Assembly: GCF_004322395.1 (NCBI RefSeq) | Contig: NZ_SCTW01000052.1 | Coordinates: forward strand, 1-52,249 | Reading direction: 5' to 3' | Origin: Methylobacter sp. | GTDB lineage: Bacteria > Pseudomonadota > Gammaproteobacteria > Methylococcales > Methylomonadaceae | Length of the DNA stretch: 52,249 bases | In this document: positions 22,205 to 31,566 of the stretch, piece after piece | How positions within the stretch are numbered: the stretch's first letter is position 1 | Layout: every line of letters starts with the position of its first letter | Notes under the pieces: model-generated | Told to the model about the DNA's origin: nothing | The model's database searches: none | What the model saw: only the letters and a program-made list of their open reading frames with translations | Position numbers and translations under genes: made by a program

Positions 22205-23518
22205 ATGACAGTTGTCGATACCCTCATCCACGCTCGCTGGATTATACCCGTTGAACCGGAATCCGTAACCTATGAACACCATTCGCTGGTTATCGATGGC
22301 GGTCGAATTATCGATCTACTACCTACTGAAATTGCCAAGCAAAAATATCAGGGTACGACCACCGAGAATCTCGAAAACCATGCGCTGCTGCCCGGCCTAA
22401 TCAACAGCCACACCCATGCGGCGATGACGTTAATGCGAGGTATTGCCGATGATTTGCAACTGATGGACTGGCTGCAAAACCACATCTGGCCGCTGGAGCA
22501 AAAATGGATGACTGAAGCGTTTGTCAAAGACGGTACCGATCTGGCAATAGCCGAGATGATTTTGGGTGGAACGACCTGCTTCAATGATATGTATTTTTTC
22601 CCTGAAATCACCGCAGCACAGGCGATACATCACGGCATACGCGCCAGTGTCGGTTTGATCGTCATCGATTTCCCGACGGTCTGGGCCGAAAACAGCGACG
22701 CCTATATTGAAAAGGGTCTGGCGCTGCATGATCAACTTCGCCACCACCCGTTGATTTCCACGCCCTTTGCTCCGCATGCGCCGTACACAGTGTCGGACGA
22801 ACCGTTGCAAAAAATCAAAGCCATTGCCGATGAGCTGGAACTGCCGATTCATATGCATGTCCATGAAACACTGCATGAAGTCCAACAGGAACAGGAGAAA
22901 ACCAGCCAGCGCCCCTTGCAGAGATTACATGAACTCGGCCTGATCGACCCGTCATTCATAGCGGTGCATATGACTCAGTTAACCGATAACGAAATCGCCC
23001 GGTTTGCAGAATCCGGTGCTCATATCGTGCATTGCCCGGAATCCAATTTAAAACTGGCCAGCGGCTTTTGCCCGGTCGCCAAATGTATTGCGGCAGGTAT
23101 CAATGTGGCTTTGGGCACCGACGGCGCGGCCAGTAACAACGATCTGGATATGTTCGGAGAAATGCGCACCGCGGCGTTGCTCGGCAAAGCTGTTGCCGGG
23201 GACGCCAGCGCCATTCCTGCCATGACTGCGTTGCGCATGGCGACCATCAACGGGGCCAAGGCCTTAGGCCTGGACCATGAAACAGGATCGTTAAGTATCG
23301 GCAAAGCCGCCGACGTGATTGCCGTTGATTTATCGCATCTGGAAACCCAACCGTTATATTGCCCGATTTCGCAGATTGTTTACGCTGCCAGCCGCCAGCA
23401 AGTCACCGATGTCTGGGTGGCGGGCAAACGCTTGTTAAAACAGCGCCATCTGACTACTGTTAATATTGATGAGTTGAGGATCAAAATCGCCGAGTGGCGG
23501 GAGCGGTTGGCGAAATAA
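22205..23518 (+). CDS. mtaD: 5'-methylthioadenosine/S-adenosylhomocysteine deaminase MtaD
   Basis: A 437-residue zinc amidohydrolase that deaminates methylthioadenosine (to methylthioinosine) and often S-adenosylhomocysteine. Metal ligands are visible in INSHTHAAM (His69, His71), HMHVHET (216-222), AVHMTQL (His255) and the catalytic-Asp loop GTDGAASNNDLDMFGEMR (Asp306). The N- and C-terminal composite beta domain (LIHARWIIPVEP; VWVAGKRLLK) is intact. An AGGA site lies eight bases before the ATG. It is divergent from mtnA, whose substrate would be formed from methylthioinosine by phosphorolysis. A decayed second copy of residues 285-378 lies at 28640-28893. A guanine or triazine deaminase is less likely. 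Confidence 0.9.
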   Translation: MTVVDTLIHARWIIPVEPESVTYEHHSLVIDGGRIIDLLPTEIAKQKYQGTTTENLENHALLPGLINSHTHAAMTLMRGIADDLQLMDWLQNHIWPLEQKWMTEAFVKDGTDLAIAEMILGGTTCFNDMYFFPEITAAQAIHHGIRASVGLIVIDFPTVWAENSDAYIEKGLALHDQLRHHPLISTPFAPHAPYTVSDEPLQKIKAIADELELPIHMHVHETLHEVQQEQEKTSQRPLQRLHELGLIDPSFIAVHMTQLTDNEIARFAESGAHIVHCPESNLKLASGFCPVAKCIAAGINVALGTDGAASNNDLDMFGEMRTAALLGKAVAGDASAIPAMTALRMATINGAKALGLDHETGSLSIGKAADVIAVDLSHLETQPLYCPISQIVYAASRQQVTDVWVAGKRLLKQRHLTTVNIDELRIKIAEWRERLAK

Positions 23519-23523
23519 CAAAG

Positions 23524-24858
23524 CTACTCTATCTTAGACTTGCCAAATAAAATCTCCACAAAAAACCCGCCTAACTTGTTTGATCGTCCCATGTTAAGTT
23601 GGCCTCCGTGTTGCTCTACAATAACTCGTGCAATTGACAAACCCAGGCCATGACCGTTGACGGTTTCATCCAGCCGGGTACCGCGCTGGGCCAGCCGGGC
23701 AAGATCATCCTCGGAAACGCCGGGACCGTCATCTTCAATGACAAGATGAATCTTTTGATTGGTAGTAAGACTGACTGCAACGGTCGATTTAGCCCATTTA
23801 CAGGCATTATCAAGCAGGTTTCCAACCAATTCCAACATATCTTCCCTATCAATAAATAAGCCTACAGTTTCCGGCGCGGAAAAAGTAATGGAAAGGTTTT
23901 TGTCCCGATATATGTTTTGTAAGGCGTAAATTAATGCGGATATTTCGCCCTGAATATCAAACTTTAAAGCCGCTGAACCTCCGCCGGCCAGACGTCCCCG
24001 TTTAAGGACACGCTCCATTGTTTTCTGCATATTTTGGGTTTGCGCTTGTAAAGTATCCCAGGCCTCTGGATTTGACTGTAAGACTTCTTCTCGCGATAGT
24101 TGCTGCAATATCGTTAAAGGGGTTTTTAACGCGTGGGCAAGATCACTCAGACTATTACGCGATCTTTGCAAACGTTGCTCCATTACAGTCAGCAACCCAT
24201 TAAATTCCCTCACCAATACAGCCACTTCTTGCGGAACATTGGTGTCAAGTTGAGCTATTTCACCCTGTTCTAGTGCCTTGATCTGCATTTGTATGCGTGC
24301 TAACGGATAAAACCCCATGCGCAAAATGATAACTTGCGCAGCAATCAATAAGAGCAATAAAACCAGCGAGATTAATGTATATCGATACTGAAATATGGCT
24401 ATACGCGCCAAGGTCGGTGTCAAATCCTGAGCTATTGCAATGGTTATATTTCGGTTCATTTTGCTATAGCCGTACACCATAACAAGTAAAGGTTGTTGCT
24501 TTGGGCCTGTAACATAAAGTTTACTTATTTCTCCGGCAGGTAGCGTCTGAATATCAAGATTTTGATCCACTAACGAGGGAGAATGAATGACCTGTTCACT
24601 GGCGACGACTTGATAATAGTCGCCTGAAAACGGTTCAAGATAAACAGGCTCCATTCGATTAATATCCATCGTAACGTTATTGCCATCATTGATAGAAATT
24701 GCAGAGAGTATATTCGCTCCATCATTTTCCATATGCTCGGCAACAGCTTCTTCCGCCAAATAGCGAATTGAACTACTGCCTAGCCACCATAAGGTGATGA
24801 ATACGATGATGAGGCTGATAAACAGGCCAATGCCCAAATGCAGCTGTAACGATTTCAT
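23524..24858 (-). CDS. Sensor histidine kinase, PhoQ/QseC-like
   Basis: A 444-residue membrane sensor. TM1 is at residues 8-27 and TM2 at about 160-180, enclosing a periplasmic sensor domain of about 130 residues. HAMP-like and dimerisation helices lead to the H-box SDLAHALKTPLTIL with phospho-acceptor His242. The ATPase domain has an N-box GNLLDNACKWA resembling PhoQ, G1 box EDDGPGV and G2 box GHGLGLSIARVIVEQHGG. It overlaps the response-regulator gene by four bases. The signal is unknown; PhoQ-like kinases sense divalent cations, peptides or low pH, but the acidic Mg-binding patch cannot be confirmed by eye. It converges with mtaD, five bases apart. Confidence 0.9.
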   Translation of the reverse strand: MKSLQLHLGIGLFISLIIVFITLWWLGSSSIRYLAEEAVAEHMENDGANILSAISINDGNNVTMDINRMEPVYLEPFSGDYYQVVASEQVIHSPSLVDQNLDIQTLPAGEISKLYVTGPKQQPLLVMVYGYSKMNRNITIAIAQDLTPTLARIAIFQYRYTLISLVLLLLLIAAQVIILRMGFYPLARIQMQIKALEQGEIAQLDTNVPQEVAVLVREFNGLLTVMEQRLQRSRNSLSDLAHALKTPLTILQQLSREEVLQSNPEAWDTLQAQTQNMQKTMERVLKRGRLAGGGSAALKFDIQGEISALIYALQNIYRDKNLSITFSAPETVGLFIDREDMLELVGNLLDNACKWAKSTVAVSLTTNQKIHLVIEDDGPGVSEDDLARLAQRGTRLDETVNGHGLGLSIARVIVEQHGGQLNMGRSNKLGGFFVEILFGKSKIE

Positions 24859-25523
24859 TCAGACATCTCTTTAAACACATACCCTTGTCCGCGCCGGGTT
24901 TCAATGCGTTGCTTGCCGATGATATGGCGCAAGTGATTCACGTAAACCTCAATCACATTGCTGTCTTTGTCCGAATCAAAATCATAGATCTGCCCAATCA
25001 ATATCGATTTACTTAAAACCTGGCCTGGGTGCAGAAGAAAAAAACGTAACAATTTGAATTCGGTACCGGTCAATTCGTGAATGACGCCGGTCTTTAATGT
25101 GACTCGCTGACGATCTTCGTCCAGAATCAAATCGCCTATTTGCAGTTTGCCGCCAGGATTTTGATGGGCGCGATGAATGATGGCGTTGACGCGGGCCAAC
25201 AGTTCTTCGGTATGAAAAGGCTTTGCAAGATAATCATCCGCACCTGCTTTAAAGCCATCCACTTTTTCATGCCATGCATCTCGGGCGGTCAGTATGAGTA
25301 CCGGGACATTATTGCGGTTAGCCCGCCAGTTTTGCAAAACGGTTATACCGTTACGTTTGGGTAGGCCTAAATCCAGGATGACCAATTCATAAATACCTTC
25401 ACTGCCCATATATTCGCCTTCAATGCCATCATAAGCAACGTCTACCGAGAAACCTGCTTTTTCCAAGGCTTTCTTTAAAATGCGGACTAAGTCGTGATTA
25501 TCCTCAATGAGTAATAGGCGCAA
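24855..25523 (-). CDS. OmpR/PhoB-family response regulator
   Basis: A 222-residue partner of the kinase. The receiver domain has acidic Asp8/Asp11-type residues (LIEDNHDLV), phospho-acceptor Asp51 in LVILDLGLPKRNG, Thr79 (LILTARD) and Lys101 (YLAKPFH). The C-terminal winged helix (about 125-220) contains LTGTEFKLLRFFLLHPGQVLSK and ends TRRGQGYVF, typical of PhoP/QseB. It is the first gene of the two-gene operon, and its stop overlaps the kinase start as ATGA. Target genes are not evident; the neighbouring Ig-repeat exoprotein, on the same strand upstream, is a possible target by location only. Confidence 0.93.
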   Translation of the reverse strand: MRLLLIEDNHDLVRILKKALEKAGFSVDVAYDGIEGEYMGSEGIYELVILDLGLPKRNGITVLQNWRANRNNVPVLILTARDAWHEKVDGFKAGADDYLAKPFHTEELLARVNAIIHRAHQNPGGKLQIGDLILDEDRQRVTLKTGVIHELTGTEFKLLRFFLLHPGQVLSKSILIGQIYDFDSDKDSNVIEVYVNHLRHIIGKQRIETRRGQGYVFKEMSE

Positions 25524-25714
25524 GATATTCCCTTTATTCTGGATTAATAGATAGCTCTGTTTTAATTATTGAGCGTAGGGCCTGTAGTGACAAAGAAATT
25601 AACAATAGCAGGATTCACCTGGAGTTTTGTCTGCAATGTAACATCGGATAGTGGTTAATTCTAGAAAAAAGCTACAGCTTACCGTGTTCTCATGGACGTT
25701 AATACAACAGAACG

Positions 25715-25745
25715 TGCCATCCCCACAAACTAAGTGAGGATGGCA
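25715..25745 (-). terminator. Hairpin downstream of the Ig-repeat protein gene
   Basis: TGCCATCC-x-CAC (25715-25726) pairs with GTG-x-GGATGGCA (25735-25745) around a short loop, with one internal mismatch. It begins 15 bases after the stop of the minus-strand exoprotein gene. No T-run follows, so it may be an mRNA 3' stabiliser rather than an intrinsic terminator. Confidence 0.45.
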
Positions 25746-25759
25746 GTATGTGATGACGA

Positions 25760-28303
25760 TTAGTTAATCGTTATTTTTGTGGCCGTGTTTATGCCATTGG
25801 CGGTAAAACCTTTACTGACTTCAGCATAGTCGCCAACCTTAAAAGTTTTCGCGTCATTCCAGGCAACAGTAGCACATCCGGTAACGACAACCTTACCGCC
25901 TACAGTAATCGTAGTAGCGGTGACGGCAGTGATCTTTTGCTTGCTGACGCTAAATGACGTTGCACCGGCTGGTTTGGTACAAGAAGCTGGAGGAGGCGTA
26001 ACCACAGGTGCAGCAATCGTTACAGTATTAGTAGCGGTTGCTGAAGTTCCATACGCGTCAACTACCGTAACAGTAAGCGCATATGTACCTGCCGTTGTAG
26101 GTGTGCCGCTAAATACACCATTCGCTGCATTGACTCCCGGAATGGATCCCGTTACAGACCAATTCAAAGCGCCTTTTCCACCGGTGGCTGTTAAACTACC
26201 GGAGTATGGGACTCCAACCTGACCATTGCCTAATTCTCCAGAAATCGTAATCGGAACAACAGGAGCAGGATCGACCGTCAATGTCAGATTAGAAAAAACA
26301 CTTTCGCTAATTGAGTCGGATACTGAAATGATCACCGTAAAATCCCCCGATTGACTAGGCGTACCGCCAATCGAAGTGCCATCAAAAGTCATCCCAGCGG
26401 GCAGACCGTTTACAACAACTGTATAAGGTGCAATACCACCAGCGGCAGTAACCGCTATTGCGGGGTAAGCAACATCCACTGTCCCGTTAGCTAAGGTGAT
26501 TGCATTCAAACTTAAGCTGGGGGCAACGGTCATTGATGAAGCGACACAGAAACTCTGATTATCTAAAGTACCGGAATAGCTGACTAACTGGCCGGCTTTA
26601 AATCCATCAATTTTTTGTAAAGGCGCAACAAACGTCGTGTTAGCTTCCGGGGCATAATTCACACTCTGACCGCCATTCGCAATACCTCCTTCAATATCCA
26701 ACCAGAATTTATTGACCGATGAAATTACTTTGTTAGTACCCGAACAGGCAACCGGAGCAGGCGGCGGTGGAGGGGGAACAACAACCGGAGCATCGACTAT
26801 CGTCAGCGTAGCCGAGGATACTTGCGAATAGCCGAGCGAGTCGGTTGCCTGAATGGTGACTAACATAGAACTCGCAGAATCAGGAGTACCGCTAATCGTA
26901 TCGCCGGTTAAAGTCAGACCGGAAGGCAAACTGCCGGAAACACTGTAGGTAATTGCACCATAGCCCCCGGTTACCGACAACTGCTGACCATAAGATACAC
27001 CAACCGTACCCTGATCTAACACAAGACTGAATACTATCGGCGTATCGGCGACTTCAATATTGGTCGCCGCTGAGATGTTAGTGCCGTTTGTTACATCCTG
27101 CACATCGATAACTATTGGGAACGTGCCAATCTCAGTGGGCGTACCAACAATAGCGTTTACATTGTTATCAAAACTTAACCCGGCAGGTAAACCGGTCACC
27201 GTAATCGTCAATGTATCGCCGGGATTGCCGGGTATCGGATTAATCGGTTGATTGTATGGCGAACCCACAGTCGCGCCGGCAATAGACGCATTCAAGGTAG
27301 GCGCTATCGGCAGCGGCGGTGCATCTGGAATGACGCCGTCAAAGTTAATGCCCGCATTTTGCGCTACGATAAACTCGCCCAAATCGCCGGGCGCCGGTCC
27401 TGCTATGCCGGGAGTGTCGCTGCCGTTAGGCTTCGCTTCATTTGTTTCCGGGTCACGAGCGCCGGTGTATTTATAAAACTCGAAGCGATAAACAACGCCT
27501 GTCGCGCCCGGGTCCAATTTCACGCCAGTTAAATCGATTTGGCCGGAACCGGGATTGCCGGCATCTACCTGTAGCAATTGCCATTCAAGCTGAGTTTGGG
27601 TCTTGGCTTTCTTAATAACCGCATTTTCCGCGACCAAATCCTCGACAGCTACATCCTCCAACGTACCTGTAGCCGTTACTTTTACCCAACGAGGCTCGCC
27701 AAACTCATACAATTGCGGTACAGGCGCTGCAATCACAACATTAACCTGGGGCGGCTGCGGCACGTTCGCGATCGGTGGGACAGGCGTTACCGTCCAAACC
27801 GGGTTAGGCACCGTGGCTACAACAGGTGTTAATGCACTTGGGTTTCCGGGAGTTTCCACTAACCATGTGTATTTGACATTAGGGGTGCTGACCGACGTAC
27901 TGACGCCAAAGTGGTCGCAAGGATAGAGAGGGCCATAATCGGGAGCACCGTAGGGCCAACAACTGTCAGATGGGCTAACAGGCAATGTGCCTGACGGAGT
28001 TCCTGCCGACCAAGAGCCGTTATAATTGGCTTGATAGATAATTTTCACGCCGAAGCCGGTCGCATCGGTATATTCTGTTACCGTTGGAGCCCCGTATCTT
28101 TCCATATTAGGCCAGCGGTCAGCCGCACCAAAAATTGAAGTGATATCGCTCGAATGGATACCGTGAATATCAATTTCGAAACCATGCGCCGTTTTCCCCG
28201 TGTCATTGATTACGTCGAAATTAGCCAACTGCCCGAATACTTGCGAATAGGCGGGAATTGACATAGCTGCCAACAATAAAAATAACGATAAAAGCCTTAA
28301 CAT
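25760..28303 (-). CDS. Large secreted protein with four Ig-like (He_PIG) domains
   Basis: An 847-residue exported protein. Signal peptide 1-20 (MLRLLSLFLLLAAMSIPAYS). An N-terminal domain of unknown family (about 25-310) starts FDVINDTGKTAHGFEIDIHG. Then come four putative Ig domains marked by GTPT/GTPD/GTPS repeats at about 338-418, 421-502, 596-677 and 685-763. Two short modules, each following a proline run (VVPPPPPPAPV at 507-518 and PVVTPPPAS at 766-774), start with Cys and contain an FK-x-GQLVSYSG or FKVGDYAEVSKG motif (520-592 and 774-847). The C-terminal one resembles DUF5666-type beta domains. No LPXTG, autotransporter barrel or dockerin is seen. Likely a surface or extracellular adhesion or scaffold protein. 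It is a single gene with a hairpin after the stop. Confidence 0.75.
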   Translation of the reverse strand: MLRLLSLFLLLAAMSIPAYSQVFGQLANFDVINDTGKTAHGFEIDIHGIHSSDITSIFGAADRWPNMERYGAPTVTEYTDATGFGVKIIYQANYNGSWSAGTPSGTLPVSPSDSCWPYGAPDYGPLYPCDHFGVSTSVSTPNVKYTWLVETPGNPSALTPVVATVPNPVWTVTPVPPIANVPQPPQVNVVIAAPVPQLYEFGEPRWVKVTATGTLEDVAVEDLVAENAVIKKAKTQTQLEWQLLQVDAGNPGSGQIDLTGVKLDPGATGVVYRFEFYKYTGARDPETNEAKPNGSDTPGIAGPAPGDLGEFIVAQNAGINFDGVIPDAPPLPIAPTLNASIAGATVGSPYNQPINPIPGNPGDTLTITVTGLPAGLSFDNNVNAIVGTPTEIGTFPIVIDVQDVTNGTNISAATNIEVADTPIVFSLVLDQGTVGVSYGQQLSVTGGYGAITYSVSGSLPSGLTLTGDTISGTPDSASSMLVTIQATDSLGYSQVSSATLTIVDAPVVVPPPPPPAPVACSGTNKVISSVNKFWLDIEGGIANGGQSVNYAPEANTTFVAPLQKIDGFKAGQLVSYSGTLDNQSFCVASSMTVAPSLSLNAITLANGTVDVAYPAIAVTAAGGIAPYTVVVNGLPAGMTFDGTSIGGTPSQSGDFTVIISVSDSISESVFSNLTLTVDPAPVVPITISGELGNGQVGVPYSGSLTATGGKGALNWSVTGSIPGVNAANGVFSGTPTTAGTYALTVTVVDAYGTSATATNTVTIAAPVVTPPPASCTKPAGATSFSVSKQKITAVTATTITVGGKVVVTGCATVAWNDAKTFKVGDYAEVSKGFTANGINTATKITIN

Positions 28304-28639
28304 AAATTAAATTCCTTTATCACAGAACTGGTACCCGCTAATGTAGCCGGAGATAACGTCATTACCGGTAAAATATATTTAAATTTCATTATAAAATCTC
28401 TTAAAAAAAATTGATTTAAGTGGTTAATTTTATTAGATCAAATTCCTGAAATATCATTACCGCATTTCAAAGTTCAGCACCTTTATCCCATCTCCTGATG
28501 GAGAAGATCAGGTTGAAGAAATTCAAGAACCGAATTTTGATGAGTAAACGCCAGTATTTAGGATCCGCCGCAAAAATATCAGCCGAACCTGAAACGAAGC
28601 TGAAAATTTACCTTAGTACTAGCATGGAAATATATTTAT
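28304..28639. other. Gene-free AT-rich stretch upstream of the exoprotein gene
   Basis: Very AT-rich DNA with no recognisable gene on either strand. It must contain the promoter of the minus-strand exoprotein gene, but no box pair stands out. Together with the decayed mtaD copy it forms an 820-base non-coding region. Confidence 0.4.
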
Positions 28640-28893
28640 GTTGGCCGGCGGCATTTGCCGGAGTATTGAAGGTATCGCGGCAAGCATTAAAGTAGCATTG
28701 AGTACCGATGGGGCGCGGTTAGTAATAACGATTTGGATTATTCGAAGAAATGCGCACCGTGGCGTTGCTCGGCAAAACTGTTGCCGGTGACGCCGGTGCT
28801 ATTCCGCTATGACGGCGCTACGCATGGCGACTATTAACAGCACCAATGCTCTGCCTGGACCATGAAATCGATCCTTTAAGCATCGGAAAATAG
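28640..28893 (+). pseudogene. Decayed internal fragment of an mtaD-like gene
   Basis: The DNA reads like a degraded copy of intact mtaD nucleotides about 23057-23310. Shared landmarks in order are TTGGCC-GCGGC, ATTGCGGCA/ATCGCGGCA, GTACCGATGGGGCGCGG (intact GCACCGACGGCGCGGCC), GAAATGCGCACCG, GGCGTTGCTCGGCAAA, GTTGCCGG, CATGGCGA and CCTGGACCATGAAA. Single-base deletions (for example around 28715 and 28801) break the frame several times. It has the same orientation as mtaD, 5.3 kb away. It corresponds to protein residues of about 285-378, including the catalytic GTDG loop; the N- and C-terminal parts were not found. Confidence 0.85.
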
Positions 28894-29031
28894 AATTGTT
28901 AGGGCAATTAAAATACCATTTGATGACAAAACTGTCGGCCCACATCAATTGTGAAAACTTATTTTGCAATAAACGGGAAGCCCATATATGGATTCGTCAA
29001 CAGGCAATCCAGCACAACTTCGACTGATTGT

Positions 29032-29117
29032 AATCGCCGCTGTACGGTGAGCGGCGATTTGCTGCCGAGCCGCTTTACGCTCTATAGAACGCAATAGCTT
29101 CAGCGTATTGCGTTCTA
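29032..29117. repeat. Two adjacent inverted repeats downstream of creA
   Basis: The first is AATCGCCGCT/AGCGGCGATT (29032-29041 with 29050-29059). The second has 12-bp arms, TAGAACGCAATA/TATTGCGTTCTA (29085-29096 with 29106-29117), and ends 11 bases before the creA stop. The second could act as the 3' hairpin of creA; neither has a T-run. Confidence 0.55.
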
Positions 29118-29128
29118 TGCTCGTTTCA

Positions 29129-29596
29129 TTAATCCCACTTCATAACCGGCACAGATGAAATAGAATTTTTGGGAGAACCTTCAATTACCTTGTCACTGTA
29201 AGCCAAATAGACCAGAACATTACGTTTTTTATCATAGAAACGCACCACTTGCAGCGTCTTAAAAACCAGCGACAGGCTTTCTTTAAACACCGTATCGCCA
29301 TTTTTCAATTTATCCAGTTTACTCGCGTCAATGGCGCCTATTTGCCGGCATGCAATTGATGCTTCTGTCGGATCTTCAGCCAGACCTACTGCGCCTTTCA
29401 TTCCGCCTGTTTTGGCTCGTGATATATGACAGGCAACACCGGGAACATCAGGATCGTCGAATGCTTCAACCACAATTTTATGATTGGCTCCCAACAGTTT
29501 AAATGTCGTGCTTACATCGCCGATTTCTTCGGCTGACACAGTAAAGGCTAATGTACTGAGAAGCACTGTTGCCGTAAGCAAGATTTGTTTTTTCAT
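29129..29596 (-). CDS. creA: CreA family periplasmic protein
   Basis: A protein of about 155 residues with a signal peptide ([22 protein letters not shown]). The mature part matches the CreA family: [42 protein letters not shown], then [12 protein letters not shown] and [19 protein letters not shown], ending SVPVMKW. CreA is a widespread secreted protein of unknown function. I start at the ATG of MKKQ, six bases after a GTGGAT ribosome-like site; a GTG four codons upstream is the alternative. Single gene; the two conserved Cys probably form a disulfide. Confidence 0.9.
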   Translation of the reverse strand: MKKQILLTATVLLSTLAFTVSAEEIGDVSTTFKLLGANHKIVVEAFDDPDVPGVACHISRAKTGGMKGAVGLAEDPTEASIACRQIGAIDASKLDKLKNGDTVFKESLSLVFKTLQVVRFYDKKRNVLVYLAYSDKVIEGSPKNSISSVPVMKWD

Positions 29597-29634
29597 AAGT
29601 TTATCCACAAAATTAAAAAGTTATACTGCCTTTA

Positions 29635-29894
29635 TTACCTGAACGCGGCTTTGAATGTTAAATCTTTGCCGCGAACCCACTCAAGTTTTACTCTGAAATG
29701 ATCCATTTTCAAAACCTGCACAGCCGCCAACAGTTTTTTGGTATAAGCCTGGGCTGGGTCAAAACCTCGGCCACACCACCCTGTTTTATGACTTTGCCTT
29801 GGTACATAATGGTAACACCGTCGGCTATTTCTGCGGCAACAGCAAGATCATCGGTGATGAACAAATAGCTCACGCCTTTTTCACAAGCAATCAT
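29635..29894 (-). pseudogene. Frameshifted C-terminal fragment of an ABC-transporter ATPase
   Basis: The first frame reads GVSYLFITDDLAVAAEIADG, then VTIMYQGKVIKQGGVAEVLTQP, which is the Walker-B-distal half of an oligopeptide-type ABC ATPase. The His of the usual THD switch is replaced by Asp (ITDDL). After TQP the frame shifts and continues as QAYTKKLLAAVQVL and further to a TAA at 29635-29637; in an intact gene HPYTKKLLAAV would follow directly. It lies 28 bases downstream of the intact dual ATPase gene and echoes its C-terminus ([17 protein letters not shown]), so it looks like the tail of a duplicated or replaced ATPase. Confidence 0.7.
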
Positions 29895-29922
29895 TCAGTT
29901 GCTTTCACATCAGAAGATGACA

Positions 29923-31566
29923 CTAAAGCAACAATCTCGGTACCGCTTCCAATAGTTTCTGCGTATAAGGATGTTGCGGATGTCCGCAAATCTGCGCAGT
30001 TGCACCCTGCTCGACAATTTTACCTTTGTACATCACGACTGTCCGGTCGCTCAAATATTCCACTACCCCGATATTATGAGTAATGAACAACAGGGTCAGA
30101 TTTCGCTGCTGACGAATGCTCAGCAGCAATTGCAAAATTTCCGCCTGCACGGAAACATCCAATGCGCTGGTAATTTCATCGCAGACAATAAATTCCGGAT
30201 TTAGCGTCAGCGCACGAGCCAGTCCGATCCGCTGCCGCTGTCCGCCTGAAAATTCGTGCGGGTAACGCCACAGGAAGTCTCTCTTCAGTTGCACATTTTC
30301 CAAAAGCCGGCCGGCAAGTTCGATGCGTTGCTCATGATTAGACCCAATGCCGTGAACTTTCATCGGTTCGGTCAAAGTGGTTTCGATTAGCAGGCGCGGA
30401 TTCAATGATGATTGCGGGTCCTGAAAGGCTATCTGCATCTTCCGCCGCAACGGTCGCAATTCGCGGGCGGAAAGCCCGGTCAGTTCCTGCCCTTGTAATT
30501 GAATGCTGCCGGAAGTCGGCTTTTCCAATTGCAGCACCGCCCGCCCTAACGTGGTTTTACCGCAACCGGATTCGCCGACCAACGCAACGATTTGGCCTTG
30601 CGGAATATCCAGCGATACTTCGTCTACCGCTCGCACATAATCGACGATGCGGCGGAGTAAGCCTTTTTTGATCGGGAACCAAACTTTCAGATTGCGGATT
30701 TGCAGTAGCGGCGTTTGATCAATCGATGACTGTTCTGCTTGGTGTTGAGATTGCACAGTTGCAGGCTTAGCCAAATTCTCAGGCAACGCAGCCAATAACT
30801 GCCGGGTATACGGATGCCGAGGCTTGCGCAACACCTCGGAACAAGGGCCGACTTCTACTATCTTACCCTGTTGCATCACCCCGACCCATTGCGCCATCTG
30901 CGACACCACCCCAAAATCGTGGGTAATAAACAGCATACTCATGCCGGTATCGTCCTGCAACTTACGCATCAGTCGCAAAATCTCAGCCTGTACGGTCACA
31001 TCCAGTGCGGTAGTGGGCTCATCGGCGATCAGCAATTGAGGCTCGCAAGCCAAAGCCATCGCTATCATCACTCGCTGCCGCTGCCCACCGGACAACTGAT
31101 GCGGATAATCGCGGAACCGACCGAACGCATAGGGTATCTGCACCTGTTCCAACGCCATCATCGTGCGCTGTTCGGCCTCGGCATCGCTCATCTCCGGATG
31201 GTGCAACTGCAACGCTTCGGTGATTTGTTCGCCGATGGTCAGCACCGGATTCAACGAGGTCATCGGCTCTTGAAAGATCATCGCGATCTGCGAGCCGCGA
31301 ACCGCCCTTATCTCCGAATCGTTCAGTTTCAACAAATCCCGGCCGTTGAACAATATTTCCCCGCTCGGGTGAGAGGCTATCCCGTACGGCAACAAGCGGA
31401 TCACCGAGAGGGCGCTAACCGACTTGCCGCTACCCGACTCACCTACCAAACAAAAGGTTTCTCCTTTGGGGATGCTGAAACTGATATCGTCGACCGCTCT
31501 GACTTCCCGGCCATCCGCTTGCAAGTGAGTACGCAGGTTACGGACTTCCAACAGCTGTCCATTCAT
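29923..31566 (-). CDS. Peptide ABC importer, fused dual ATPase (YejF/NppD-like)
   Basis: A 547-residue protein with two full ABC domains in one chain. The first has Walker A GESGSGKS (about 38-45), signature LSGGQRQRV and Walker [13 protein letters not shown]. The second has GESGCGKT (about 325-332), [22 protein letters not shown] and the switch ITHN. Oligopeptide-type C-terminal tails ([24 protein letters not shown]) follow each domain. It powers the two permeases upstream and overlaps the second by four bases (ATGA). Gene order matches yejABEF, and the position after fabI matches, from memory, the npp peptidyl-nucleoside importer next to fabI in Pseudomonas aeruginosa. Confidence 0.92.
   Translation of the reverse strand: MNGQLLEVRNLRTHLQADGREVRAVDDISFSIPKGETFCLVGESGSGKSVSALSVIRLLPYGIASHPSGEILFNGRDLLKLNDSEIRAVRGSQIAMIFQEPMTSLNPVLTIGEQITEALQLHHPEMSDAEAEQRTMMALEQVQIPYAFGRFRDYPHQLSGGQRQRVMIAMALACEPQLLIADEPTTALDVTVQAEILRLMRKLQDDTGMSMLFITHDFGVVSQMAQWVGVMQQGKIVEVGPCSEVLRKPRHPYTRQLLAALPENLAKPATVQSQHQAEQSSIDQTPLLQIRNLKVWFPIKKGLLRRIVDYVRAVDEVSLDIPQGQIVALVGESGCGKTTLGRAVLQLEKPTSGSIQLQGQELTGLSARELRPLRRKMQIAFQDPQSSLNPRLLIETTLTEPMKVHGIGSNHEQRIELAGRLLENVQLKRDFLWRYPHEFSGGQRQRIGLARALTLNPEFIVCDEITSALDVSVQAEILQLLLSIRQQRNLTLLFITHNIGVVEYLSDRTVVMYKGKIVEQGATAQICGHPQHPYTQKLLEAVPRLLL

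Noticed and set aside
29032-29117. CRISPR-like repeats downstream of creA
   Set aside because: They are two different inverted repeats, not regularly spaced direct repeats with spacers. No CRISPR array was seen anywhere in the window.
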